The translations under genes were made by a program, and so were the position numbers. From Flavobacteriales bacterium (lineage in GTDB: Bacteria; Bacteroidota; Bacteroidia; Flavobacteriales_D; Crocinitomicaceae), in NCBI GenBank assembly GCA_947460825.1, contig CANHHA010000018.1, positions 1-55,797 on the forward strand: a stretch of 55,797 bases of DNA, given 5' to 3'. Shown here in pieces: positions 17,726 to 23,669 of this stretch; position 1 is the stretch's first letter; each line of letters opens with the position of its first letter. The notes beneath the pieces are model-generated. The model searched no databases and was not told where the DNA came from. It was given only the letters and a program-made list of their open reading frames with translations.

Positions 17726-18682
17726 ATGAAAAATCAAATTTTACATTGGCCGTTTCTTGCAATTATTATGATTCTATTTAACGCTAAAATTGGTTTTGCC
17801 CAAAATGTACTCTTATACAAGAACAGTTTTGAGACGCCATTAATTCCACCTGTGTCAACATGTAGTATAGATCTTGATAATAACCAGGTAAATACACTTT
17901 GGGGAGGAACTGGTCTTGGTATAGGTGGTGGAGGTAATTTTCAGCAACTGAATACAATTGAGACAATTATAATTCAAGGAACACAATACAACGACCCTTC
18001 CGGACTAGGAGCAAACTACTGCATTGGCATGTTGAATAATGCTAACCTCCAAAATGATAAATTAGCTCTGACATTAAATGCACAAATGTTGCCTTTTTTA
18101 AATTTGTCATTTCTTTTATCACCAATTGATATTCCTAACTGCGGTGGTCCTTTTGGGCTTGATACGGCTGAAATGAATTTAAAAGTATATGATACACCAG
18201 GTGGAATTTTTTCTTTTGCGTCGCCAGGCACTATTCTAGATGAGGACACCATTTTTGGTAACGCCCCAGGCCTTACTCCATATACTTTTAATTGGCTTTT
18301 ATGTTCAACGAGTCTTGATATAAGCAATTCACTTGACAGTACAATAACAATAGTATTTGACCTTATTAAAAGTGGTTATGCTGCAATAGATAGTATTGAA
18401 ATATCTTCTTCAGAAAATACATCCATTCAAAGTCTTATTCAGTTCAAGAACATTAATTTTTTTCCAAATCCATCTAATGGGGAAATAAATATTTCTATGA
18501 ATGAATTTAAAAATGAAAAAATAATTCTAACGATAATAGATTCGTTTGGAAGAAAAATGAATGAGTTTAATATTACATCAGAAAACACATCATTAAAATT
18601 AGGATTACCCAATGGAGTTTATTTTGCAATAATTCGAACAGATGATCATACATATACAAAGAAAATTATAATCGAACGTTAA
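17726..18682 (+). CDS. Secreted protein with T9SS type A sorting domain
   Basis: A 318-residue protein with a signal peptide (about residues 1-25, ending GFAQ), a beta-rich middle of unknown function, and a C-terminal type IX secretion sorting domain from about residue 245. That domain has the FFPNPSNGEI start, a SFGRKMNE strand, the LPNGVYFAII strand and a KKIIIER end. The protein should be exported, passed through T9SS and its tail removed on the cell surface. The DNA is AT-rich compared with the core genes. It is followed by the first attC-like site 65 bp after the stop. Confidence 0.85.
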   Translation: MKNQILHWPFLAIIMILFNAKIGFAQNVLLYKNSFETPLIPPVSTCSIDLDNNQVNTLWGGTGLGIGGGGNFQQLNTIETIIIQGTQYNDPSGLGANYCIGMLNNANLQNDKLALTLNAQMLPFLNLSFLLSPIDIPNCGGPFGLDTAEMNLKVYDTPGGIFSFASPGTILDEDTIFGNAPGLTPYTFNWLLCSTSLDISNSLDSTITIVFDLIKSGYAAIDSIEISSSENTSIQSLIQFKNINFFPNPSNGEINISMNEFKNEKIILTIIDSFGRKMNEFNITSENTSLKLGLPNGVYFAIIRTDDHTYTKKIIIER

Positions 18683-18747
18683 AGTATTCCTTATTAGATT
18701 TCACTTAAAAATTAATTAATAATATTGAAATAATCAAATCAACGAAA

Positions 18748-18878
18748 CGCTAACAGGAAGCAAGCGCCAGCCCAGTTCTCACTCCGAAACAACAAATAGT
18801 TTTTAATGATTAAATTTTATCTTCGGAGAAACGATTTTCTGAAAAGCGGGCCGATCGCCTGCTTTCAAACCGTTAGGC
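18748..18878 (+). repeat. attC-like site A
   Basis: A 131-bp imperfect palindrome. The left end is CGCTAAC (18748-18754) and the right end GTTAGGC (18872-18878), which matches the integron R' consensus GTTRRRY. Outer arms: AAGCAAGCGCCAGCCC on the left against the reverse complement of GGGCCGATCGCCTGCTT on the right. An inner pair CCGAA/TTCGG is also present. It is about 85% identical by eye to site D. It separates the T9SS gene from the next small gene. Confidence 0.65.
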
Positions 18879-18913
18879 GTAATTTGACACAAATAAATAC
18901 CATTTTAGTTAAT

Positions 18914-19249
18914 ATGAAACATAAAATCACCCTCAGCAATGACAGCCCTAGTGAATATTTTGAATCAAACTCAGAATTCAAATCGGTTATAATTAAAAAG
19001 ATTAAATATTCAAACTCAAAAGACGTTTCGACACTGCTTTGTAATTGGCTTCAAGGACCTTTTGGGGGAATCTTTTCAATTCCAATTTGCGAAGCATATG
19101 CCAATCAACAAGACAAATTTGATATTATTAAAATGTCGAAGGCGTTTGATGAACCATTTAAAGGTTCATTTGATAGACTAGATATTAAGTTAGAAAAGGA
19201 ATTTGAAAATAACTCATCAGAATTGACATTTGAAATTGAATTATCTTAA
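18914..19249 (+). CDS. Hypothetical protein in attC-like-bounded cassette
   Basis: A 111-residue protein starting MKHKITLSNDSPSEYF; no family was recognised. It has no signal peptide or membrane segment, and is rich in Asn, Ser, Lys and Phe. An open frame reaches back to 18806, but that part lies inside attC-like site A; ATG 18914, 36 bp after the site, is the sensible start. The stop is 10 bp before site B. This is the layout of a single-gene integron cassette. Confidence 0.6.
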   Translation: MKHKITLSNDSPSEYFESNSEFKSVIIKKIKYSNSKDVSTLLCNWLQGPFGGIFSIPICEAYANQQDKFDIIKMSKAFDEPFKGSFDRLDIKLEKEFENNSSELTFEIELS

Positions 19250-19258
19250 ACAAACTAT

Positions 19259-19390
19259 GGCTAACACATGGTAAGCAAAAGTGGCGGTTTTTTAGGTTTG
19301 TATGTTGCATTTCGATTGGCAGAAAATGTACGTTTTCATTTGGAAATTTCGTTTAGAAGCGCCACCTTCACTTACCATGGAACCGTTAGT
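19259..19390 (+). repeat. attC-like site B
   Basis: A 132-bp imperfect palindrome. Left end GGCTAAC (19259-19265), right end GTTAGTG (19384-19390). Left arm ATGGTAAGCAAAAGTGGCG pairs with right arm CGCCACCTTCACTTACCAT, with one short interior mismatch region; the loop is AT-rich. Unlike in sequence to A and D, but with the same plan. Confidence 0.65.
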
Positions 19391-19401
19391 GGTAATCGAG
19401 C

Positions 19402-19735
19402 ATGACAAAGACAATAATCGCAATATTGACCATAGTAATGACGAATTCTGTTTTTTTTACAAAAATTAAACTCAATTATATATTTCGAAAACCCAACTAT
19501 TTAGGCTGAAATTCCTGAAGAAAATGGAAACATGGGTATGTGGTTCTGGAAAAACAGTCATGACGTAGCCAAATTCGATTGTTTTAGTAATGAAGCCGAA
19601 TTTTATTACAATATTATTGTATTGGAGGATGGAACTGTTGCAAAATTCAATTTGGAATGTGATGCTGGTCAATACTATGAATGTATTATTAGAGAAGTTG
19701 TTCCTTCAATTATTCCAAAATGGAAACCAGCCTAA
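19402..19735 (+). pseudogene. Broken gene for a small secreted protein (frameshift plus nonsense)
   Basis: ATG 19402 starts a signal-peptide-like stretch (MTKTIIAILTIVMTNSVFF) that enters a run of eight T (19451-19458) and stops at 19507. Removing one T joins it to the frame reading KLNSIIYFENPTI, then a TAG at 19502-19504, then AEIPEENGNM and on to the TAA at 19733-19735. The C-terminal part ends IIPKWKPA, reminiscent of small TonB-C-like periplasmic proteins, but this is weak. Two lesions make function unlikely; a 67-residue remnant from ATG 19532 is open. Confidence 0.6.
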
Positions 19736-19787
19736 AACAATAGAGAAACTTGCTTACAAAAATTAAAGATAAATACATACATTTTGA

Positions 19788-20024
19788 ATGAAGGATATCG
19801 ATAAAAAATTACTCACAATATTGAAAAAATTCCTTAATGGTGATATTGATTTTTGGGAGTTAGATGGTCTTTGGATTGGCAATTATATTGAAGAAACAGA
19901 AGACTTCTATTATGATAATTTGTTTAGTGAGATTTCTGAACTTATCTATAAGGGACAAAAGGAACTGAAAATAAAAATTGGAGACGAAATTAAAAAATAC
20001 ACTGAATTAAAAGAATACCTATAA
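19788..20024 (+). CDS. Small acidic hypothetical protein
   Basis: A 78-residue protein, MKDIDKKLLTILKKFL then an aromatic/acidic middle and a Lys-rich end. No family was recognised; size and composition would suit an immunity or antitoxin-like protein, but nothing supports that directly. Its TAA stop lies inside the left end of attC-like site C, as is common in integron cassettes. No attC-like site separates it from the pseudogene before it. Confidence 0.55.
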   Translation: MKDIDKKLLTILKKFLNGDIDFWELDGLWIGNYIEETEDFYYDNLFSEISELIYKGQKELKIKIGDEIKKYTELKEYL

Positions 20025-20079
20025 CAGTGCCTCAAGCGCAACCCGAAAAGGGTATACGCCTGTGCGCGGCACGTTAGAG
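20019..20079 (+). repeat. attC-like site C (compact)
   Basis: A 61-bp site with left end CTATAAC (20019-20025) and right end GTTAGAG (20073-20079). Left strand TAACAGTGCC..GCG..ACCC pairs with the reverse complement of the right, TAACGTGCC..GCG..ACCC; the single extra A after TAAC is an extrahelical base of the kind found in attC. Size and form match the short attC of resistance cassettes. Confidence 0.7.
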
Positions 20080-20131
20080 GGTATTTGGAAAAACTAGACC
20101 CAAGTATTTACTTAGTAGAAATTAAAAAGAA

Positions 20132-20374
20132 ATGGCTCAAGTTGATATAATTAGAAATGGGATTATTGATAAACTGCTTGCAATATCAGATAAGGATTAT
20201 TTGATGGCTTTGCTGCGTTTGGTTGATAATAGTGCGGTTCAGGAAGATAAAATTAAATTGACCAAGGAGCAAAAGTTGATGCTTGAAATGAGTGAAGCTG
20301 ACATTCAAAATGGTCGAACAATTTCTCAAAATAATCTTGACAAAAATGACCTTGAATGGTTAAAAGGAAAATAG
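20132..20374 (+). CDS. Type II antitoxin, partner of RelE/ParE-like toxin
   Basis: An 80-residue protein, MAQVDIIRNGIIDKLLAISD start, helical and acidic toward the C-terminus (KNDLEWLKGK). It overlaps the start of the ParE-like frame by 19 bp, the usual antitoxin-toxin layout. No HTH or ribbon-helix-helix motif is obvious, so its DNA-binding type is unknown. The toxin partner is broken, so the antitoxin may be a relic or may still neutralise related toxins. Confidence 0.7.
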   Translation: MAQVDIIRNGIIDKLLAISDKDYLMALLRLVDNSAVQEDKIKLTKEQKLMLEMSEADIQNGRTISQNNLDKNDLEWLKGK

Positions 20375-20661
20375 TCTGGACTGAAACGGCAGCGAAACAG
20401 CGACGTGAGATATTAAGATATTGGACAGAAAGAAATGAAAGCACAACTTATGCAGAGAAATTGATTGAAATAACTGCAAAGCATCTAAAGGTAATTTCCT
20501 AAAATCCAGAAGCATTCAAGGAAACTGAATTTGATGAAGTTCGCGAATCAGCCATGGGGCATTTCAGTATTTATTATAAAATTACTTCTGATCAAATAAT
20601 CGTTATGGCATTTTGGGATAATCGCCAAGATCCTAAGAAACTTTTGAAAGCCATTTCTTAA
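20356..20661 (+). pseudogene. RelE/ParE family toxin interrupted by a stop codon
   Basis: From ATG 20356 the frame reads MVKRKIVWTETAAKQRR and continues for 48 codons to TAA 20500-20502. It then resumes in the same frame with NPEAFKETEFDE, GHFSIYYKI and MAFWDNRQDPKKLL to a stop at 20659-20661. Without the internal stop it would be a normal 101-residue ParE-like mRNA interferase or gyrase poison. A single CAA-to-TAA change would explain it. Followed 10 bp later by site D. Confidence 0.75.
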
Positions 20662-20671
20662 TTTATACGCC

Positions 20672-20801
20672 CTCTAACAATAAGCAAGCGCCAGCCCGGT
20701 TCTTACTTCGAAACAATAAATAGTTTTTAAAAATTAAGTTTTATCTTCGGGAAACGATTTTGTGATAAGTGGGCCGTTCTCCTGCACGCAAAACGTTGGT
20801 A
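20672..20801 (+). repeat. attC-like site D
   Basis: A 130-bp imperfect palindrome, left end CTCTAAC (20672-20678), right end GTTGGTA (20795-20801). The left arm AAGCAAGCGCCAGCCCGG and the inner CGAAACAA..TTATCTTCGG stem are shared with site A, of which it is a diverged direct copy about 1.9 kb away (about 85% identity by eye). Confidence 0.65.
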
Positions 20802-20913
20802 GAAATATTAACGCAACCTTTCAAAGAAAAAAGTGGAGACCATCGCCCACTATAAAAAACGGTACAAAACCGAAAAGACAAATGAGCAGGGCTTAAAAAA
20901 ATGAATAATTAAT

Positions 20914-21618
20914 ATGAAATTAAAACAAAATCTGAATGTACGTGGTTGTTTACTGCAACTCCTTTTGACAATAATTATTTTTATTGCATCCATATACCTA
21001 TTACCTTTTATAGTAAAGGAAAATCCCAAGGGGGATGGAAAATTCTGGGGTCTGGGTGCCTGGGGATTAATACTAAGCTACTGGCCTTACCTACTCACAG
21101 CGGCCATTCTTTTTATTATCCATTTCCTCGGAAAAACAACAGTTAAAACAACGTTAAAGGTTCTTCCTGACGGGTCAACAAAACTAAAAAGCCCTGCTTT
21201 TATAACGATCTGCAAGACACTATCCATAGTGGTCGCGAGCTTGGCAGCATACGGTATATCCATTTCTATTGGATATTTTATTGAGACATTTGGCAAGATC
21301 TTGTCCATTGGATTTTTATCTTTCGCTATAGGCTTCTCTTACAATGCACTCAATCTCTACATTATTGTTTCCGAGAGTTCGATTCAAATAAAGAGTGCGC
21401 TCGGCCTCGAAATACTGACTAGAAATGATATCAAGAAAATTAATATCAGCGATGAAAGCATCTATTTAATTACAAAATACTGTGTAGATGAAAATGGAAA
21501 CGAAACCAAATCAGTATATAATCAGAGTATTATCGACTGTGCAAGCCGGAATGTGACTTGCTCAAAAGTCGAGGAGATACTCATTAAATATGGTTATTTA
21601 TCCGGCTCGGAAGAATAG
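20914..21618 (+). CDS. Four-helix membrane protein of unknown function
   Basis: A 234-residue protein with four hydrophobic segments (about residues 12-32, 48-70, 95-115 and 120-145) and a cytoplasmic-like C-terminal domain of about 85 residues containing several Cys. The C-terminal part (IIVSESSIQIKSALGLEILTR) looks like the PH-like fold seen in some small membrane proteins, but no family was recognised. It sits alone between sites D and E. The 112 bp between site D and its ATG hold only a 23-codon frame (20833-20904). Confidence 0.6.
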   Translation: MKLKQNLNVRGCLLQLLLTIIIFIASIYLLPFIVKENPKGDGKFWGLGAWGLILSYWPYLLTAAILFIIHFLGKTTVKTTLKVLPDGSTKLKSPAFITICKTLSIVVASLAAYGISISIGYFIETFGKILSIGFLSFAIGFSYNALNLYIIVSESSIQIKSALGLEILTRNDIKKINISDESIYLITKYCVDENGNETKSVYNQSIIDCASRNVTCSKVEEILIKYGYLSGSEE

Positions 21619-21806
21619 TACTAATTAGTTCTGAATCCTAAATTTCTTAAGTTAATGACCATTCTGTTCATTTATACTCCAAATCCCGATAAGCAATTAA
21701 CTTGGAGGACATAATTGGGGAAAAGTCAAGATGTCTAAAAACCAAGTTACAAGTGCAAAATTTGATGTATTTACGAAGCATTGGCAATATCTTAATGACA
21801 ACAAAC
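21619..21806. other. Noncoding or decayed tail of the membrane-protein cassette
   Basis: This stretch lies between the membrane-protein stop and site E. The only frame of note starts at ATG 21731 (MSKNQVTSAKFDVF) and reads 30 residues into site E, ending at 21823. No promoter, terminator or family resemblance was seen. With site E and the Fic operator it makes up the gene-free stretch 21619-21962. Confidence 0.4.
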
Positions 21807-21890
21807 CGATAACAGCGTGCAAGTAATATTGCCTTGCCCCCCACATGCGGGACAACAGGGTTACGATCACCTGAACGCAAACCGTTATTT
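21807..21890 (+). repeat. attC-like site E
   Basis: An 84-bp site, left end CGATAAC (21807-21813), right end GTTATTT (21884-21890). The left arm GCGTGCAAGTAATATTGCC pairs imperfectly with the reverse complement of GGTTACGATCACCTGAACGC. It is the most degenerate of the five and the last before the Fic gene. Confidence 0.5.
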
Positions 21891-21928
21891 TAAATTATAA
21901 CCAGCGTACCCATTCTTCAAATTTGTTT

Positions 21929-21958
21929 TATATTTGATAGTATCAAATGATAGTATCA
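21929..21958 (+). promoter_or_regulatory. Fic promoter with tandem palindromic operator
   Basis: TATATTTG (21929-21936) is a -7 element. The perfect 11-bp palindrome TGATAGTATCA occurs twice, at 21935-21945 and 21948-21958, 13 bp apart, overlapping the -7 box and the predicted transcription start. ATG of fic is at 21963. A repressor bound here would block initiation; the winged-helix C-terminus of the Fic protein itself is the obvious candidate. Confidence 0.65.
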
Positions 21959-21962
21959 GCCT

Positions 21963-22919
21963 ATGAGCCCACCTTATCAAATCACTCCAGAAATTTTAAA
22001 ACTGATCGCTTCTATTTCAGAAAAAATAGGTCAAATCAATGCGAAATTCCTTGATAAGCCCTCACCTAAACTCAGAAAAGAAAACCGTATTAAGACCATA
22101 CATTCTTCTTTGAGTATTGAAGGGAATACACTTACAGAAGTACAAATCACCGCGCTCATTGAAAACAAGCGAATCATTGGTCCCGAGAAAGATGTAAATG
22201 AGGTATTGAACGCTATAAAAGTTTATAATAACCTTAAATTATTCGCTCCAAAATCTTCAAAATCATTCCTTAAAGCTCACGAGATTATAATGAAAGGTCT
22301 GGTATCAGATAATGGAAAATATCGCAAAAAAGGGGTTGGTATTATGGCAGGTAATCAGATTGCTCACATGGCTCCGCCTGCCGAGCATGTGCCACATTTG
22401 ATGAATGATCTTTTCGATTATCTAAAAACATCAAAAGAGATCGCTTTAATAAAGAGCTGTGTTTTTCATTATGAAATGGAATTCATTCATCCCTTCATTG
22501 ATGGAAATGGAAGAATGGGAAGATTATGGCAAACCTTAATTTTAATGAAAGAATATCCTGTCTTTGAATTCATTCCTTTCGAAAACATCATACATAAAAC
22601 CCAAGGTGATTATTATCATGCACTTTCTCAAAGTGACAAATCGGGCAGTTCAACCCCGTTCATTGAATATATGCTCAAGGTGGTTAATGATTCGTTGTAT
22701 ACGATGCTTGATGTTAAACGTAACGTTATGTCAACACAAGATCGCTTAACCTATTATTCAGAAATATGTGAACCAGAATTCAGCCGGAAAGATTACATGA
22801 GCGTGTTCAAAGAGATATCTTCGGCAACCGCGAGTCGGGATTTGAAACAGGGAATTGAATTGGGTTTATTTGAGAAAGTGGGAGATAAATCAAAGACGAT
22901 TTACAGATTAATAAAATAG
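21963..22919 (+). CDS. Fic family protein (class II, self-inhibited) with winged-helix C-terminus
   Basis: A 318-residue protein. The canonical Fic motif HPFIDGNGRMGR begins at His176, which predicts AMP transfer to Ser/Thr/Tyr of a target. The N-terminal inhibitory motif S-x3-E-G is at Ser49-Glu53-Gly54 (in SIEGN), which in class II Fic proteins blocks ATP binding in the same chain, so no separate antitoxin is needed. The last 70 residues (RKDYMSVF..SSATASRDLKQG) look like a winged helix-turn-helix. Targets are unknown. It follows site E and precedes the pterin dehydratase gene by two bases. Confidence 0.88.
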   Translation: MSPPYQITPEILKLIASISEKIGQINAKFLDKPSPKLRKENRIKTIHSSLSIEGNTLTEVQITALIENKRIIGPEKDVNEVLNAIKVYNNLKLFAPKSSKSFLKAHEIIMKGLVSDNGKYRKKGVGIMAGNQIAHMAPPAEHVPHLMNDLFDYLKTSKEIALIKSCVFHYEMEFIHPFIDGNGRMGRLWQTLILMKEYPVFEFIPFENIIHKTQGDYYHALSQSDKSGSSTPFIEYMLKVVNDSLYTMLDVKRNVMSTQDRLTYYSEICEPEFSRKDYMSVFKEISSATASRDLKQGIELGLFEKVGDKSKTIYRLIK

Positions 22920-22921
22920 CC

Positions 22922-23194
22922 ATGCCCCTAAACACCAACCAACTAAATACCAACCAAATCATGAACCAATGGACTGAGCGTAACGACGCGCTCCACAAAA
23001 CCTTTGAATTTTCAACGTTCCAAGAGGCTATAGACTGGATGGTCAAAGCGAGTGTTCATATCGCAGCATTGAACCATCATCCAAAATGGACCAACATGTA
23101 CAACACCGTAACCGTCGAGTTAAGTACACACGACGAAGGAAACATCGTTACCGAAAAAGATAGGCAGTTGGCACAGCGATTAGACACCATTTAA
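22922..23194 (+). CDS. 4a-hydroxytetrahydrobiopterin dehydratase (PCD/DCoH)
   Basis: A small 90-residue enzyme that dehydrates 4a-hydroxypterin, recycling the cofactor of aromatic amino-acid hydroxylases. The family core FEFSTFQEAIDWM and the ALNHHPKWTNMYNTV motif, with the catalytic His pair, are present. The first 13 codons come from a 15-bp tandem repeat (22928-22957, LNTNQLNTNQ); ATG 22961 (MNQWTERND) matches the family start better and may be the true start. It lies two bases after fic, with no promoter seen between, though the two functions seem unrelated. Confidence 0.85.
   Translation: MPLNTNQLNTNQIMNQWTERNDALHKTFEFSTFQEAIDWMVKASVHIAALNHHPKWTNMYNTVTVELSTHDEGNIVTEKDRQLAQRLDTI
22928..22957 (+). 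repeat. 15-bp tandem direct repeat at start of PCD gene
   Basis: CTAAACACCAACCAA (22928-22942) is followed directly by CTAAATACCAACCAA (22943-22957), one mismatch. It encodes LNTNQ twice. Confidence 0.8.
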
Positions 23195-23270
23195 GGGTGT
23201 GTGGAATAAGAGATAGTAGGGGCAAAATCATACGTATACTTAATAAAATCGGATCTTTTATTTTCAAATA

Positions 23271-23287
23271 ATACCAATATGTGGTAT
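23271..23287. promoter_or_regulatory. Palindromic operator before ParD
   Basis: ATACCA (23271-23276) and TGGTAT (23282-23287) form a perfect inverted repeat with a five-base spacer, 19 bp before the ParD start. ParD-type ribbon-helix-helix proteins repress their own operon through such sites. Confidence 0.5.
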
Positions 23288-23306
23288 GTTTAAAAAAACA
23301 AGCATC

Positions 23307-23555
23307 ATGAGTAAGAACACATCGATTACGTTGGGTAGTTATTTTGATCAATTTATTCAACCTATTTTAAGGGAAGGACGTTATAAAAACGCAAGTGAAG
23401 TTGTTCGTGCAGGATTGAGACTACTTGAAGAAGAACAAAGAATAATTGCTTTGCGTCATGCAATTGACGAAGGTATTAACAGTGGGGTAACAGAGGGCTT
23501 TGATCCGGATGAACATTTGAGCACATTAAAGGCAAAAAGAAAATTTCCTCAGTAA
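23307..23555 (+). CDS. ParD-like (CC2985-type) antitoxin without a toxin
   Basis: An 82-residue protein from ATG 23307 (MSKNTSITLGSYFDQFI). The N-terminal ribbon-helix-helix (TSITLGSYFD..ASEVVRAGLRLLEEEQ) is the ParD/CC2985 DNA-binding domain; the C-terminal half is the toxin-binding tail. An in-frame ATG at 23286 would add 7 residues but overlaps the operator. The normal ParE partner, expected directly downstream, is absent: the next 114 bp hold no toxin frame. Confidence 0.8.
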   Translation: MSKNTSITLGSYFDQFIQPILREGRYKNASEVVRAGLRLLEEEQRIIALRHAIDEGINSGVTEGFDPDEHLSTLKAKRKFPQ

Positions 23556-23590
23556 TCTCGCTGAAAAGCAATTGTGATAAAGAAATTAAG

Positions 23591-23605
23591 CTAACTTCGA
23601 GTTAG
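23591..23605. repeat. Short perfect hairpin between ParD and RhuM-Doc
   Basis: CTAACT-TCG-AGTTAG, a 6-bp stem with a 3-base loop, followed by GGGGG and CCCC blocks 12 bp apart. The ends CTAAC/GTTAG recall attC ends, but it is far too short to be a working attC. It has no T run for termination. Confidence 0.4.
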
Positions 23606-23669
23606 GGGGGACTGTATTAAATCCCCACGCTGTAAGCCGTGTTTTAATAAACAGATATCTTCGTATTGT

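Noticed and set aside
18806..18913. N-terminal extension of the first cassette gene back to 18806
   Set aside because: It would translate the attC-like palindrome; ATG 18914 after the site is the sensible start.
20833..20904. 23-codon frame VETIAHYKKRYKTEK before the membrane protein
   Set aside because: Too short, GTG start and no recognised family; at most a gene remnant.
21668..21880. Minus-strand open frame of 70 codons across site E
   Set aside because: It runs through the palindrome and has no promoter, family resemblance or neighbour; probably a chance frame.
23591..23605. CTAACTTCGAGTTAG as a sixth attC site
   Set aside because: Its ends fit, but 15 bp is far below the size of any known attC and there is no second arm pair. 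Kept only as a hairpin.
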